Part shown: piece by piece, positions 1-5,495 of the stretch
How the letters are laid out: each line of letters starts with the position of its first letter
Numbering within the stretch: position 1 is the first letter of the stretch
Origin: Clostridia bacterium
Lineage (GTDB): Bacteria > Bacillota_A > Clostridia > Oscillospirales > CAG-272
Assembly (NCBI GenBank): GCA_017529175.1
Contig: JAFXNX010000299.1
Location: 1-5,495 of the forward strand
DNA: 5,495 nucleotides
Direction: 5' to 3'
Position numbers and translations under genes: made by a program
The notes under the pieces: generated by a model
Database searches by the model: none
Seen by the model: the letters and a program-made list of their open reading frames with translations, nothing else
Told to the model about the DNA's origin: nothing

Positions 1-56
1 TGGGTTTCCAAAGGGACTTGTCCCTTTGGTAGGGGTTTTAGGGGCAACGCCCCTAA
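1..56 (-). repeat. Palindromic intergenic repeat, copy 1, with two hairpins
   Basis: Two inverted repeats stand side by side. One has arms CCAAAGGGAC and GTCCCTTTGG (8-17 and 20-29). The other has arms TTAGGGGC and GCCCCTAA (38-45 and 49-56) around a 3-base loop. The second stem contains the TAG stop codon (53-55) of the VanY-type peptidase gene. No U-tract follows on the minus strand, so this is better described as a repeat element than an intrinsic terminator. From memory, similar CCAAAGGG...CCCTTTGG elements are frequent between genes in gut Clostridia; I could not search for this. The element may continue beyond the window edge. Confidence 0.65.
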
Positions 57-1132
57 TAAGAATAAACCGAAGTTATACCGAGGTATTCCTCAAGGCAAAG
101 ACCGCTCTCATAGACTTTCTTCGCGACGTCCTTGCCGAGGTATCTGACGTGCCACGGCTCGTATTTGTATCCCGTGATGCTCTCTTTGCCCGCGGGATAT
201 CTGATGATGAATCCGTACTTCCAGCAGTTTGCGGCAAGCCATATACCCTCGGGCGTCGACGCGAAATAGTCGGCGACGTAGTTGAGGTCGAAAGCGAGTC
301 CGGTCTGGTGTTCCGAATGACCGGGACGCGCGGAATAGGTGTCCGCCGCGGCTTTCCCGTCCATCGCGACGTAGTTGTTGTAGAGCCACGCCTGCGTGTC
401 GTAAGATCTGTATCCCGACGCCACCCAAAGGGTTATACCTTCGGCGTAAGCGCCTGCGAACATTTCCATCAGCGCGGCGTAAGCCGTCGCATCGACTCCG
501 GGGTCGTAGTCCGCCGGAAGCGCGTACGTTTTGTTCGCGATAAGTATGCCGTCGATATAAGTCACGCCGTTTGCGGCGGGAGGAGTCTGCGCAGGAGGCG
601 ACGCGGTCTCGGCGGGAGCTGATGTCGTCTCGGCGGGTTTTTCCTTGACGTGCACCGCGACGGCCGCGCTCGCCGCAGGATTGTCGACGGACGAAACGGT
701 AACGGTACAGTCGCCCGCGGCGACGCCGTATATATTCCCGTACATATCCACCGTCGCGACGGCGGTATTATCGGACGACCATAGCTCCGATTTGTCATCG
801 GAGTCATACGGCGTCATCGTCACCCACGGCATATCGTATGATCCAACCGTTATATTAACTTCATATTTATCAAGCGTCAAGCCGTCAACATGGACGATCT
901 CTCTTGCCGTCTCCGTTTCGGGTTCGGGCTCGTGTTCGGTCTGCGTCTCTGTCTCCGACTCGGTCTCGGGAGCGGGTTCCGCAGTTTCGGGAGCGGACGG
1001 CTCATACGTTTCGAATTCGATCTCTGTAACGTATGACGCCGACGGCTCGGCGGGCTCGTCCTGTCTTTCCGCGCATCCGCACAAAGAGATAAAGACCGCA
1101 ATGATCAGTAAAATTGAAATGATCTTTTTCAT
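53..1132 (-). CDS. D-alanyl-D-alanine carboxypeptidase lipoprotein (peptidase M15B, VanY type) with Big_2 domain
   Basis: Predicted zinc D,D-carboxypeptidase that would trim the terminal D-Ala from peptidoglycan stem peptides outside the cell. Seen in the 359 residues: a lipoprotein signal peptide with lipobox LCGC (Cys20 lipidated); a flexible Glu/Thr/Pro linker at about 28-76; a Big_2-type Ig-like domain at about 79-162 (WSSDNTAVATVD, then GNIYGVAAGDCTV); a second Pro/Ala/Thr linker at 164-187; and an M15B catalytic domain at about 190-350. All expected catalytic parts are present: ASGYRS at 238-243, SEHQTGLAFD at 273-282 with zinc ligands His275 and Asp282, and EPWH at 325-328 with catalytic Glu325 and zinc ligand His328. 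The ATG has a GAAAGAG ribosome site 7 bases upstream. It lies 66 bases after the zinc-ribbon gene and may be co-transcribed with it. Its TAG stop lies inside a repeat hairpin. The fold and chemistry are confident; the exact substrate (D-Ala-D-Ala or an L,D bond) is inferred. Confidence 0.93.
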   Translation of the reverse strand: MKKIISILLIIAVFISLCGCAERQDEPAEPSASYVTEIEFETYEPSAPETAEPAPETESETETQTEHEPEPETETAREIVHVDGLTLDKYEVNITVGSYDMPWVTMTPYDSDDKSELWSSDNTAVATVDMYGNIYGVAAGDCTVTVSSVDNPAASAAVAVHVKEKPAETTSAPAETASPPAQTPPAANGVTYIDGILIANKTYALPADYDPGVDATAYAALMEMFAGAYAEGITLWVASGYRSYDTQAWLYNNYVAMDGKAAADTYSARPGHSEHQTGLAFDLNYVADYFASTPEGIWLAANCWKYGFIIRYPAGKESITGYKYEPWHVRYLGKDVAKKVYESGLCLEEYLGITSVYSY

Positions 1133-1139
1133 ATCCGTA

Positions 1140-1146
1140 CTCTTTC
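1140..1146 (-). promoter_or_regulatory. Ribosome binding site of the VanY-type peptidase gene
   Basis: GAAAGAG on the minus strand, 7 bases before the ATG at 1132. It is weaker than the site of the preceding gene but well placed, and it supports the start that gives an intact lipoprotein signal peptide. Confidence 0.6.
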
Positions 1147-1152
1147 GATCAT

Positions 1153-1180
1153 TTTATATTCAGTGTGTAAGCGTTGCCAA
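1153..1180 (-). promoter_or_regulatory. Possible promoter of the VanY-type peptidase gene
   Basis: Within the 66-base gap the minus strand carries TTGGCA (1175-1180, 5 of 6 to the -35 consensus), a 16-base spacer, and TATAAA (1153-1158, 5 of 6 to the -10 consensus). This would allow the peptidase to be expressed on its own as well as by read-through from the zinc-ribbon gene. I see no terminator in the gap. Confidence 0.45.
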
Positions 1181-1198
1181 AATCCGTATGGCGGCGCG

Positions 1199-2206
1199 TC
1201 ATTTTCTTTTGAAGAAAGCGGCGATGGCGGCTTTGTATTCCTCGCGCAGGTGAGCGATCTGGCGCTTCATCTCTCTTCTGAAATAGAGGATAAAGAAGCC
1301 GTACAGCGCGAGGCACGCGGCAAATCCGAGATCGGATCCCGCGGCAAAATACTCCGCAAATATGATATGTACCGTTCCGGATATCAGAAACACGAATCCC
1401 ACGGAGAAAAGCAGTACGGGGATAAACATCGAGACCGTTTCCACCGGGGTGTCCGTCTTTGCCGATTTTATCATCGCGTTCACTGTCTTTTTCGTTTTGA
1501 AGAAGAATATCGCGGAGAACACGTACAGCAGTATCACGGCGATGGATATTACCGCAACGAGTCCGGTCGATGAAGAAGCGTAACCTGTCACGTAGTCCGC
1601 AAGATATTTTTCATAAGCGGCTTCTCCGAGCATTGCCGAGAAGACCTTTTCAAAGCTCTGACCCGCGTTGACGAGCAGGATAAGAGAATAAACGAGAGCT
1701 CCCGACGCGGCAACGAACATAATGTATAGGCTGACCTTTACGACCACCAGTCCGGCGGGTGAAAGATGCGCCCCGTCTTTTTTGATCGCGCTGAAAAACG
1801 TCAGCCAGAGTCCTATCGCTATAAGGATAACGGGGATCAGCACGATGAGCGTTCCGATGGCGTTAAGGACTGTGTCCGGCACCCAGAAAGAGACTCCGCC
1901 GAACTGACGGTAAACCTTCATAACGAACTCTGCAAGAGATCCGGTCTCCCATCCGAAGATCAGCGATATGAAATTGTAAAGGATGAGCGCGGTCTGGACC
2001 GATGCGCATACTATGAACAATACAGACGAAAACGTCTTTTTCAGAACGTCTCCCGTCGAAGTCGGCGCGGATGAATCCGCTTCGCTTGCCGAGTCGTCGA
2101 GCTTTATGTAACCTTCAAGCTCCGGGTCAACGTCAAGGCGTATGCCGCAGTTCTCACAGGATACGGCGTCGTCCGGAATAATCGCTCCGCAATGAGGACA
2201 AACCAT
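1199..2206 (-). CDS. Zinc-ribbon multi-pass membrane protein of unknown function
   Basis: A 335-residue protein that begins with a zinc ribbon of the kind common in Bacillota membrane proteins: Cys3-x2-Cys6 and Cys17-x2-Cys20 (CPHC, then CENC). An acidic and Ser-rich linker follows (about 25-52). The rest is hydrophobic with about six likely membrane segments, near 57-84, 114-139, 152-179, 214-237, 257-284 and 292-309. The tail is strongly basic and probably cytoplasmic (FRREMKRQ, ending FFKRK). The zinc ribbon, being before the first segment, is also probably cytoplasmic. I recognise no enzymatic motif and no named family beyond the zinc ribbon. The start is well supported: ATG with GAAAGGA 7 bases upstream and a near-consensus promoter further up. 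It is the first gene of a probable two-gene unit with the VanY-type peptidase downstream, which hints at an envelope-related role; that is inference only. Confidence 0.88.
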   Translation of the reverse strand: MVCPHCGAIIPDDAVSCENCGIRLDVDPELEGYIKLDDSASEADSSAPTSTGDVLKKTFSSVLFIVCASVQTALILYNFISLIFGWETGSLAEFVMKVYRQFGGVSFWVPDTVLNAIGTLIVLIPVILIAIGLWLTFFSAIKKDGAHLSPAGLVVVKVSLYIMFVAASGALVYSLILLVNAGQSFEKVFSAMLGEAAYEKYLADYVTGYASSSTGLVAVISIAVILLYVFSAIFFFKTKKTVNAMIKSAKTDTPVETVSMFIPVLLFSVGFVFLISGTVHIIFAEYFAAGSDLGFAACLALYGFFILYFRREMKRQIAHLREEYKAAIAAFFKRK

Positions 2207-2213
2207 TGTAGAT

Positions 2214-2220
2214 TCCTTTC
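2214..2220 (-). promoter_or_regulatory. Ribosome binding site of the zinc-ribbon gene
   Basis: GAAAGGA on the minus strand, 7 bases before the ATG at 2206. It fixes the start codon, since no other in-frame start with such a site is near. Confidence 0.8.
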
Positions 2221-2244
2221 AATATATAAATATACTGTATTTCT

Positions 2245-2273
2245 AATTTATCACGGAATGAGACGTATGTCAA
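2245..2273 (-). promoter_or_regulatory. Sigma-A-type promoter of the zinc-ribbon gene
   Basis: On the minus strand there is a perfect TTGACA -35 box (2268-2273), a 17-base spacer, and a TAAATT -10 box (2245-2250) preceded by TG at the extended -10 position (TGA then TAAATT). An A/T-rich tract (TTTTTATAAAA, around 2289-2300) lies upstream and could act as an UP element. Transcription would start about 30 bases before the ATG, leaving a short leader with the ribosome site. This is the best promoter in the window. Confidence 0.8.
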
Positions 2274-2352
2274 GAAAAGAGACGCCATCTTTTATAAAAA
2301 GTTCCCCGCAGCAGTCATTCCGGCGATTTTTATATATGTATTTATAAAGCGC

Positions 2353-2385
2353 GGATCCCGGAAACGCAAAGCGTCTCCGGGATCC
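2353..2385 (-). terminator. Probable terminator hairpin downstream of the foldase-like gene
   Basis: Two 15-base arms (2353-2367 and 2371-2385) separated by 3 bases form a long stem. In minus-strand RNA every position pairs, with one G-U wobble; in plus-strand RNA the same position is an A-C mismatch. It lies about 70 bases after the stop codon of the foldase-like gene. The following minus-strand sequence (GCGCTTTATAAATA) is only modestly U-rich, so it may be a weak or factor-assisted terminator or a 3'-end stabiliser. Confidence 0.55.
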
Positions 2386-2399
2386 TCAGTATTGATTTT

Positions 2400-2420
2400 C
2401 AAAGGGGCGCGCCCCTTTGG
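2400..2420 (-). repeat. Palindromic intergenic repeat, copy 2
   Basis: A perfect 20-base palindrome (2400-2419) with arms CAAAGGGGCG and CGCCCCTTTG. Read on the minus strand it begins TACCAAAGGG and continues CCCTTTG then AAA, the same as the element at 8-29 apart from the central six bases. A smaller hairpin (CCGGG, 7-base loop, CCCGG, 2428-2444) precedes it, much as a GC-rich hairpin precedes copy 1. It lies after the stop codon of the foldase-like gene. Confidence 0.65.
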
Positions 2421-2455
2421 TATTATCCCGGGTCTATGTCCCGGAAAGATCAAGA

Positions 2456-4255
2456 TCAGTTACTTGACGTGCTCAGCGAGATCGGTTTGACCTTCTTGAC
2501 CGCAGCTTCGTCAAACGTTACCATCGAGGGATTCTCCTCGTCGTCGTTGACCATGTGAGCCTTGACGTAATCGTTGACGAACGACTCGAAGTCTTCGCTT
2601 GCCTTTGCGGACTTAACGGAGGCTTTCCAGCCTTCCTCGCCGTCGCCTGCAAAGTATACGATGTACGTTGCGGAATTTGCATCGGAATGGATGACTCCCA
2701 CGTCGCCGACAGCTCTGCCGTCTTCATAAAACCATTCGCCGATATCCGATGTGTCTCTCGTGTAACCCTCTTCCACGTGACTGTGAGAGCTCTCGGAATA
2801 CTTTTCGCAAAGCTCGAGGAACGCTTTTTCGGATTTGTCCGCAAGCGCGTCCCACTCCGCTTTGATCTCATCGGCTTTCGCCTGCGAGTCGCCGTCGTTG
2901 TTATCATCGGTAAGATACAGAATAGCGGCGTTCTTCGTCAGCTCTTCCACTCTGTACTTGACTGCCGTTATCATATATACGGTGTACTGTCCGTTCTCTT
3001 CGTCCTTTACGACGTAAGTCGAGCCGACTTTCGTTCCGTCTGCGAACGCCCACTCTTTCGCTCCGTCGTCGGACAGCGAACTCTTGAGCTGTTTCGTCTT
3101 TGCAAGAGCTTCGACCTGGCTTGATACGGAATCGTCCGTGATCTCTTCACCTTCCTCTGCGGTCTTCTCAGCTTCCGCCTTGAAGTATTCGGTCATGTAT
3201 TTATTGAACGCGTCCGCATTCTTCTTGGATGCGAGCTCATTTGCCATTGCCTCGGCTTCCGTCGGTTCTGCGACAACTTCGGGTTCGACATCGGACTCCG
3301 ATCCGTCGTCGGCTGCAACTTCTTCGGTTTCTTCCTCATAGTCTGCGCCGTCGTCCCACCACAAGTCATCGGCTGCTTCTTCCGTCGTTTCAGCTTCCGT
3401 CTCTTCCGCGACTTCAGCCGTATCTTCCGCCGCTTCGGTTTCCGCAGCGTCCGTTCCGTCTACAGCTTCCGCGTCAGACGCGTCTTCCGTTTCGGGTTCG
3501 GGATCCTTGAACGTATAGGTGAGGTAGTCCACGTACTGATAGCTGTCGATATTCTCTTCGTAATACGACTCGCATATCTCGTCCGTATAGTCGGCTGTCA
3601 GCTCGTCCTTCTTCTGCTCCTGATACTTAGCGGCAAGCTCGCTGAGCTCGAGGCAGTCTCTTACGACGTCCTCGTTGACGGTAGCGCCGAACATAGTCTC
3701 AAGGAACTTGTCAAACGTCATAAGGCTGTACGCGCTGTTGCTCTGCGAATACGAGAGCTGTGTCTGCTTGTAATTGTCGATGACCTCGTCGATCTCGGCA
3801 TAGTCCTCTTTGTCAAGAGTTATGCCCGCTTCCTTTGCCAGCTCGCAAAGAACGAGGTACTGTTCCGCCTGCTGTTTTGCGGAGCTGAGGAAGTAATCGT
3901 AATACTGACCGCGGCTGTTGACGCTTTCGACCATGGAGCTGAAACCGTCCGTATCGCTGCTGTAGTAATTAGCGTATGTGTTATATGACGTGTTGAACAT
4001 ATAAGTCAACATCGACTGTGTGACCTCGAAGTTCGCAGTTGACGCAACTACGGTGTTTCTTTCCTTTGCGCCGCTTGTCGAGCACTTGTTGAATATGAGC
4101 AGTGCCGCGAACATAGCGAGTACCACCAGGATGCACACGAAAACGATCATATTCTTACGGGACTTCTTTTTCGCCGCCGCCGCTGCAGCTGATTTTCTTT
4201 CAGCCTTCTGGCTCTTGCGTTCGTCTCTCGGATTGGTTTTTGCCTCTTTTGCCAT
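2456..4255 (-). CDS. Membrane-anchored SurA/PrsA-like foldase protein with degenerate parvulin domains and an acidic insertion
   Basis: A 599-residue protein probably acting as an extracytoplasmic chaperone for secreted proteins. Layout: a basic cytoplasmic N-terminus with a six-Ala run (23-28); one membrane segment at about 36-55; a SurA_N-like helical region at about 68-235 (NTVVASTANFEVTQSML resembles the start of PrsA/SurA chaperone domains); a very acidic Glu/Ala/Thr/Asp insertion at about 252-335; and two parvulin-like units, the first at about 239-251 plus 333-435 (split by the acidic insertion), the second at about 440-540. The units share an EW...DG..VG motif (401-411 and 507-517). 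The parvulin signatures for proline isomerisation (HIL near the start, GYHII near the end) are missing: the equivalent stretches read AAILYL and TYIVYF. It may therefore bind but not isomerise. Cys58 follows the membrane segment but is not in a lipobox, so unlike PrsA this is probably membrane-spanning. It has its own promoter region. The family is fairly sure; loss of catalysis is inferred. Confidence 0.85.
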   Translation of the reverse strand: MAKEAKTNPRDERKSQKAERKSAAAAAAKKKSRKNMIVFVCILVVLAMFAALLIFNKCSTSGAKERNTVVASTANFEVTQSMLTYMFNTSYNTYANYYSSDTDGFSSMVESVNSRGQYYDYFLSSAKQQAEQYLVLCELAKEAGITLDKEDYAEIDEVIDNYKQTQLSYSQSNSAYSLMTFDKFLETMFGATVNEDVVRDCLELSELAAKYQEQKKDELTADYTDEICESYYEENIDSYQYVDYLTYTFKDPEPETEDASDAEAVDGTDAAETEAAEDTAEVAEETEAETTEEAADDLWWDDGADYEEETEEVAADDGSESDVEPEVVAEPTEAEAMANELASKKNADAFNKYMTEYFKAEAEKTAEEGEEITDDSVSSQVEALAKTKQLKSSLSDDGAKEWAFADGTKVGSTYVVKDEENGQYTVYMITAVKYRVEELTKNAAILYLTDDNNDGDSQAKADEIKAEWDALADKSEKAFLELCEKYSESSHSHVEEGYTRDTSDIGEWFYEDGRAVGDVGVIHSDANSATYIVYFAGDGEEGWKASVKSAKASEDFESFVNDYVKAHMVNDDEENPSMVTFDEAAVKKVKPISLSTSSN

Positions 4256-4268
4256 TCTCGTAAATCTG

Positions 4269-4275
4269 CCTTTCT
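4269..4275 (-). promoter_or_regulatory. Ribosome binding site of the foldase-like gene
   Basis: AGAAAGG on the minus strand, 13 bases before the ATG at 4255. The spacing is longer than usual, which may lower translation. The ATG is still preferred because it gives a normal basic N-terminus ahead of the membrane segment. Confidence 0.5.
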
Positions 4276-4291
4276 GTATTTCTCATTATAT

Positions 4292-4313
4292 CGCGCGTCG
4301 AAGTGACGGCGCG
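4292..4313 (-). other. GC-rich hairpin in the leader of the foldase-like gene
   Basis: CGCGC and GTC (4292-4299) pair with GAC and GCGCG (4305-4313) around a 5-base loop, giving an 8-bp stem with one bulged base. It lies between the extended -10 promoter and the ribosome site, and directly before a second TATAAT (4285-4290). No U-tract follows, so it is not a standard terminator. It could be an mRNA-stabilising 5' hairpin, an operator or chance; nothing in the sequence decides this. Confidence 0.35.
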
Positions 4314-4333
4314 TCAGGGTGCTTGATTTATTG

Positions 4334-4362
4334 ATTATAACACAAAGAAATCAAAATATCTA
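4334..4362 (-). promoter_or_regulatory. Extended -10 promoter of the foldase-like gene
   Basis: The minus strand reads TGT-TATAAT: a perfect -10 box at 4334-4339 with the TG extension. A weak -35 (TAGATA, 4357-4362, 4 of 6) lies 17 bases upstream. Predicted transcription would begin near 4327, giving a leader of about 70 bases. A second TATAAT lies at 4285-4290 but has no recognisable -35 box. The promoter sits just after the carboxyltransferase stop codon and separates the two genes. Confidence 0.6.
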
Positions 4363-4385
4363 CCCTTTTTTATATTTTTGTAAAA

Positions 4386-5495
4386 TTAGTTCGATCTGTC
4401 GTCGACGTAGATCACGCGGACGGCGTCGGGGTCGGACTTCTTCTTCGCGGTAAGTCCCGCGTTCCTCTTTTCGAGGAATTTCGGAGCGACCTGCGGGAAG
4501 AGCGCGTACGAAAGTACGTCCTCTTCGGACTTTGCAAGATCTCCCGCCTCTTTGCGGTACTTTTCAAGCTCCGGCTCGAGAAGATCCGCAGGACGGCAGG
4601 TGATGACCTCGTCGTCGCCGATCGCAAGACGTCTTACGTCCTCGTTGACCTCTCCCGGAAGCGCGCCGTACTCGCCGCGAAGGAGTCCTTTCGATTCCTT
4701 CGTGATCATCTTGTATCTCTCGCCCATGAGGATGTTGAGCACCGCCTGTGTGCCGACTATCTGGCTCGTGGGAGTGACGAGCGGAGGATAACCGAAGTCC
4801 GCTCTTACTCTCGGAACTTCCGCGAGAACGTCGTAGAACTTTTCTTCCGCCTTCGCTTCCTTGAGCTGTTTGAGTAAGTTCGAGAGCATGCCTCCCGGAA
4901 CCTGGTAAAGAAGCGTCTTCGTATCTACGTTCAGCACCTTCGGGTCGAGGATACCGTCCGCTTTCAGCTTGTCGGCGACAGTGCGGAAATGCTTTGCCGC
5001 CTCGGACAGGAGCGTCAGGTCGAGTCCCGTGTCGCGATCGGTGCCTTTGAGCGTTGCGACGAGGGATTCCGTCGAGGGGTTCGAGGTACCGTTCGCCATC
5101 GGGGAGAGCGCGCAGTCGACGATATCGACTCCCGCTTCCGCCGCCTTGAGGTTCGTCATATCTCCCGTGCCGGTGGTGTTGTGCGTGTGAAGGTGTACCG
5201 GGATCGCCAGAGTGTCCTTCATCTTCTTGATAAGCGAATACGCTTCATAAGGGAGAAGCAGATTCGCCATATCCTTGATGCAGATGACGTCCGCGCCCAT
5301 CGACTGGAAGTCGAGCGCGAGATTTACGAAATACTCTTCGTTGTGTACGGGGCTCTTCGTGTAGCTGAACGCGCACTCGCAGATACCGCCGTATTTCTTG
5401 ATCGCTTTTACCGACGCTTCGAGGTTGCGCGGGTCGTTGAGCGCGTCAAAGACGCGGAAGATGTCCATTCCGTTCTCGCAGGCGAGCGCGACAAA
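4386..5495 (-). CDS. oadA: Oxaloacetate decarboxylase alpha subunit / pyruvate carboxylase subunit B-type carboxyltransferase (5' end outside the window)
   Basis: Carboxyltransferase subunit of a biotin-dependent enzyme, moving CO2 between a keto acid (oxaloacetate/pyruvate) and carboxybiotin. The open frame runs through the window edge (FVALACENG precedes the Met at 5468), so about 370 C-terminal residues are visible and roughly 95-100 are missing. Counting from that Met, the HMGL-like barrel contains FDALND (7-12), the likely carbamylated metal-ligand Lys65 in IKDMANL, His94 and His96 in HTHNTTG, and SPMANGTSNPSTES (122-135). The conserved carboxylase domain follows, with PGGMLSNL (191-198), PPLVTPTSQIVGTQAV (228-243) and RPADLLEPELE (292-302). 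The protein ends without a biotinyl domain (no AMKM-like motif), so the biotin carrier must be a separate protein. No carrier gene lies directly downstream. The alternatives, a Na+-pumping oxaloacetate decarboxylase, a two-subunit pyruvate carboxylase or a transcarboxylase 5S-like subunit, cannot be told apart without upstream genes. Confidence 0.93.
   Translation of the reverse strand, partial: FVALACENGMDIFRVFDALNDPRNLEASVKAIKKYGGICECAFSYTKSPVHNEEYFVNLALDFQSMGADVICIKDMANLLLPYEAYSLIKKMKDTLAIPVHLHTHNTTGTGDMTNLKAAEAGVDIVDCALSPMANGTSNPSTESLVATLKGTDRDTGLDLTLLSEAAKHFRTVADKLKADGILDPKVLNVDTKTLLYQVPGGMLSNLLKQLKEAKAEEKFYDVLAEVPRVRADFGYPPLVTPTSQIVGTQAVLNILMGERYKMITKESKGLLRGEYGALPGEVNEDVRRLAIGDDEVITCRPADLLEPELEKYRKEAGDLAKSEEDVLSYALFPQVAPKFLEKRNAGLTAKKKSDPDAVRVIYVDDRSN

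Noticed and set aside
8..29. The palindrome as an intrinsic terminator
   Set aside because: Neither strand has a run of T directly after the stem, and a near-copy occurs elsewhere in the window, so a repeat element is the better description.
26..622. Plus-strand open frame of 198 codons
   Set aside because: It is antisense to the catalytic domain of the VanY-type peptidase, whose motifs are complete. The translation is Arg/Val-rich without any recognisable domain, and it starts within the repeat.
645..1253. Plus-strand open frame of 202 codons, rich in Ser and Val
   Set aside because: It is the antisense shadow of the peptidase linker and Big_2 domain. Its low-complexity Ser/Val/Gly run is simply the complement of the Glu/Thr-rich linker, and it has no ribosome site.
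2555..3124. Plus-strand open frame of 189 codons
   Set aside because: It lies opposite the parvulin-like region of the foldase-like gene, has no recognisable domain and no upstream ribosome site, and the minus-strand frame is clearly coding.
4080..4090. Possible lipobox cysteine (Cys58) in the foldase-like protein
   Set aside because: The residues before it (IFNK) do not match a lipobox, and the cysteine is 58 residues in, after a full membrane segment. A membrane anchor fits better than a lipoprotein.
4285..4290. Second TATAAT as the main promoter of the foldase-like gene
   Set aside because: No -35-like hexamer lies 15-19 bases upstream and no TG extension is present, and it would leave almost no leader before the ribosome site. 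The extended -10 at 4334-4339 is better.
1..5495. CRISPR array, tRNA or rRNA gene, insertion sequence, phage or defence genes
   Set aside because: No regularly spaced repeats, no RNA gene signatures and no transposase, integrase or nuclease motifs were seen. All long coding stretches are explained by the four genes.

Overview
The window reads as an ordinary stretch of chromosome from an uncultured-type anaerobic Clostridia bacterium (Bacillota), possibly from a gut community. This is inferred from mid-range G+C, AAAGGA-type ribosome binding sites, sigma-A-like promoters, a lipoprotein with a long Glu/Thr/Pro linker, and a biotin-dependent carboxyltransferase subunit of the oxaloacetate decarboxylase/pyruvate carboxylase type. 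No species can be named from the sequence alone.

All four genes lie on the minus strand, so transcription runs from high to low coordinates. The first (4386-5495) is the 3' part of an oadA/pycB-type carboxyltransferase gene cut by the window edge. After a 130-base gap with its own promoter comes a 599-residue membrane-anchored protein of the SurA/PrsA foldase type (2456-4255). It has a long acidic insertion and what look like two degenerate parvulin domains. A 249-base gap (2207-2455) follows. It holds a cluster of hairpins, including a probable terminator and a palindromic repeat, and then a strong promoter. That promoter drives a zinc-ribbon multi-pass membrane protein (1199-2206). A 66-base gap separates this from a VanY-type D,D-carboxypeptidase lipoprotein with a Big_2 domain (53-1132), whose stop codon sits inside a repeat hairpin at the window edge (1-56).

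Three of the four products act at or outside the membrane: a foldase-like protein, a membrane protein of unknown role, and a peptidoglycan peptidase. They may share an envelope theme, but only the zinc-ribbon and peptidase genes are close enough to suggest co-transcription, and the peptidase may also have its own promoter. The carboxyltransferase belongs to central carbon metabolism (C3/C4 interconversion) and appears to be a separate unit.

I did not find a new multi-gene system. The observations most worth checking are the two copies of a palindromic intergenic element that differ by a compensatory base-pair change, the terminator hairpin that pairs fully only in minus-strand RNA, and the internally duplicated parvulin-like region that lacks the usual catalytic histidines.
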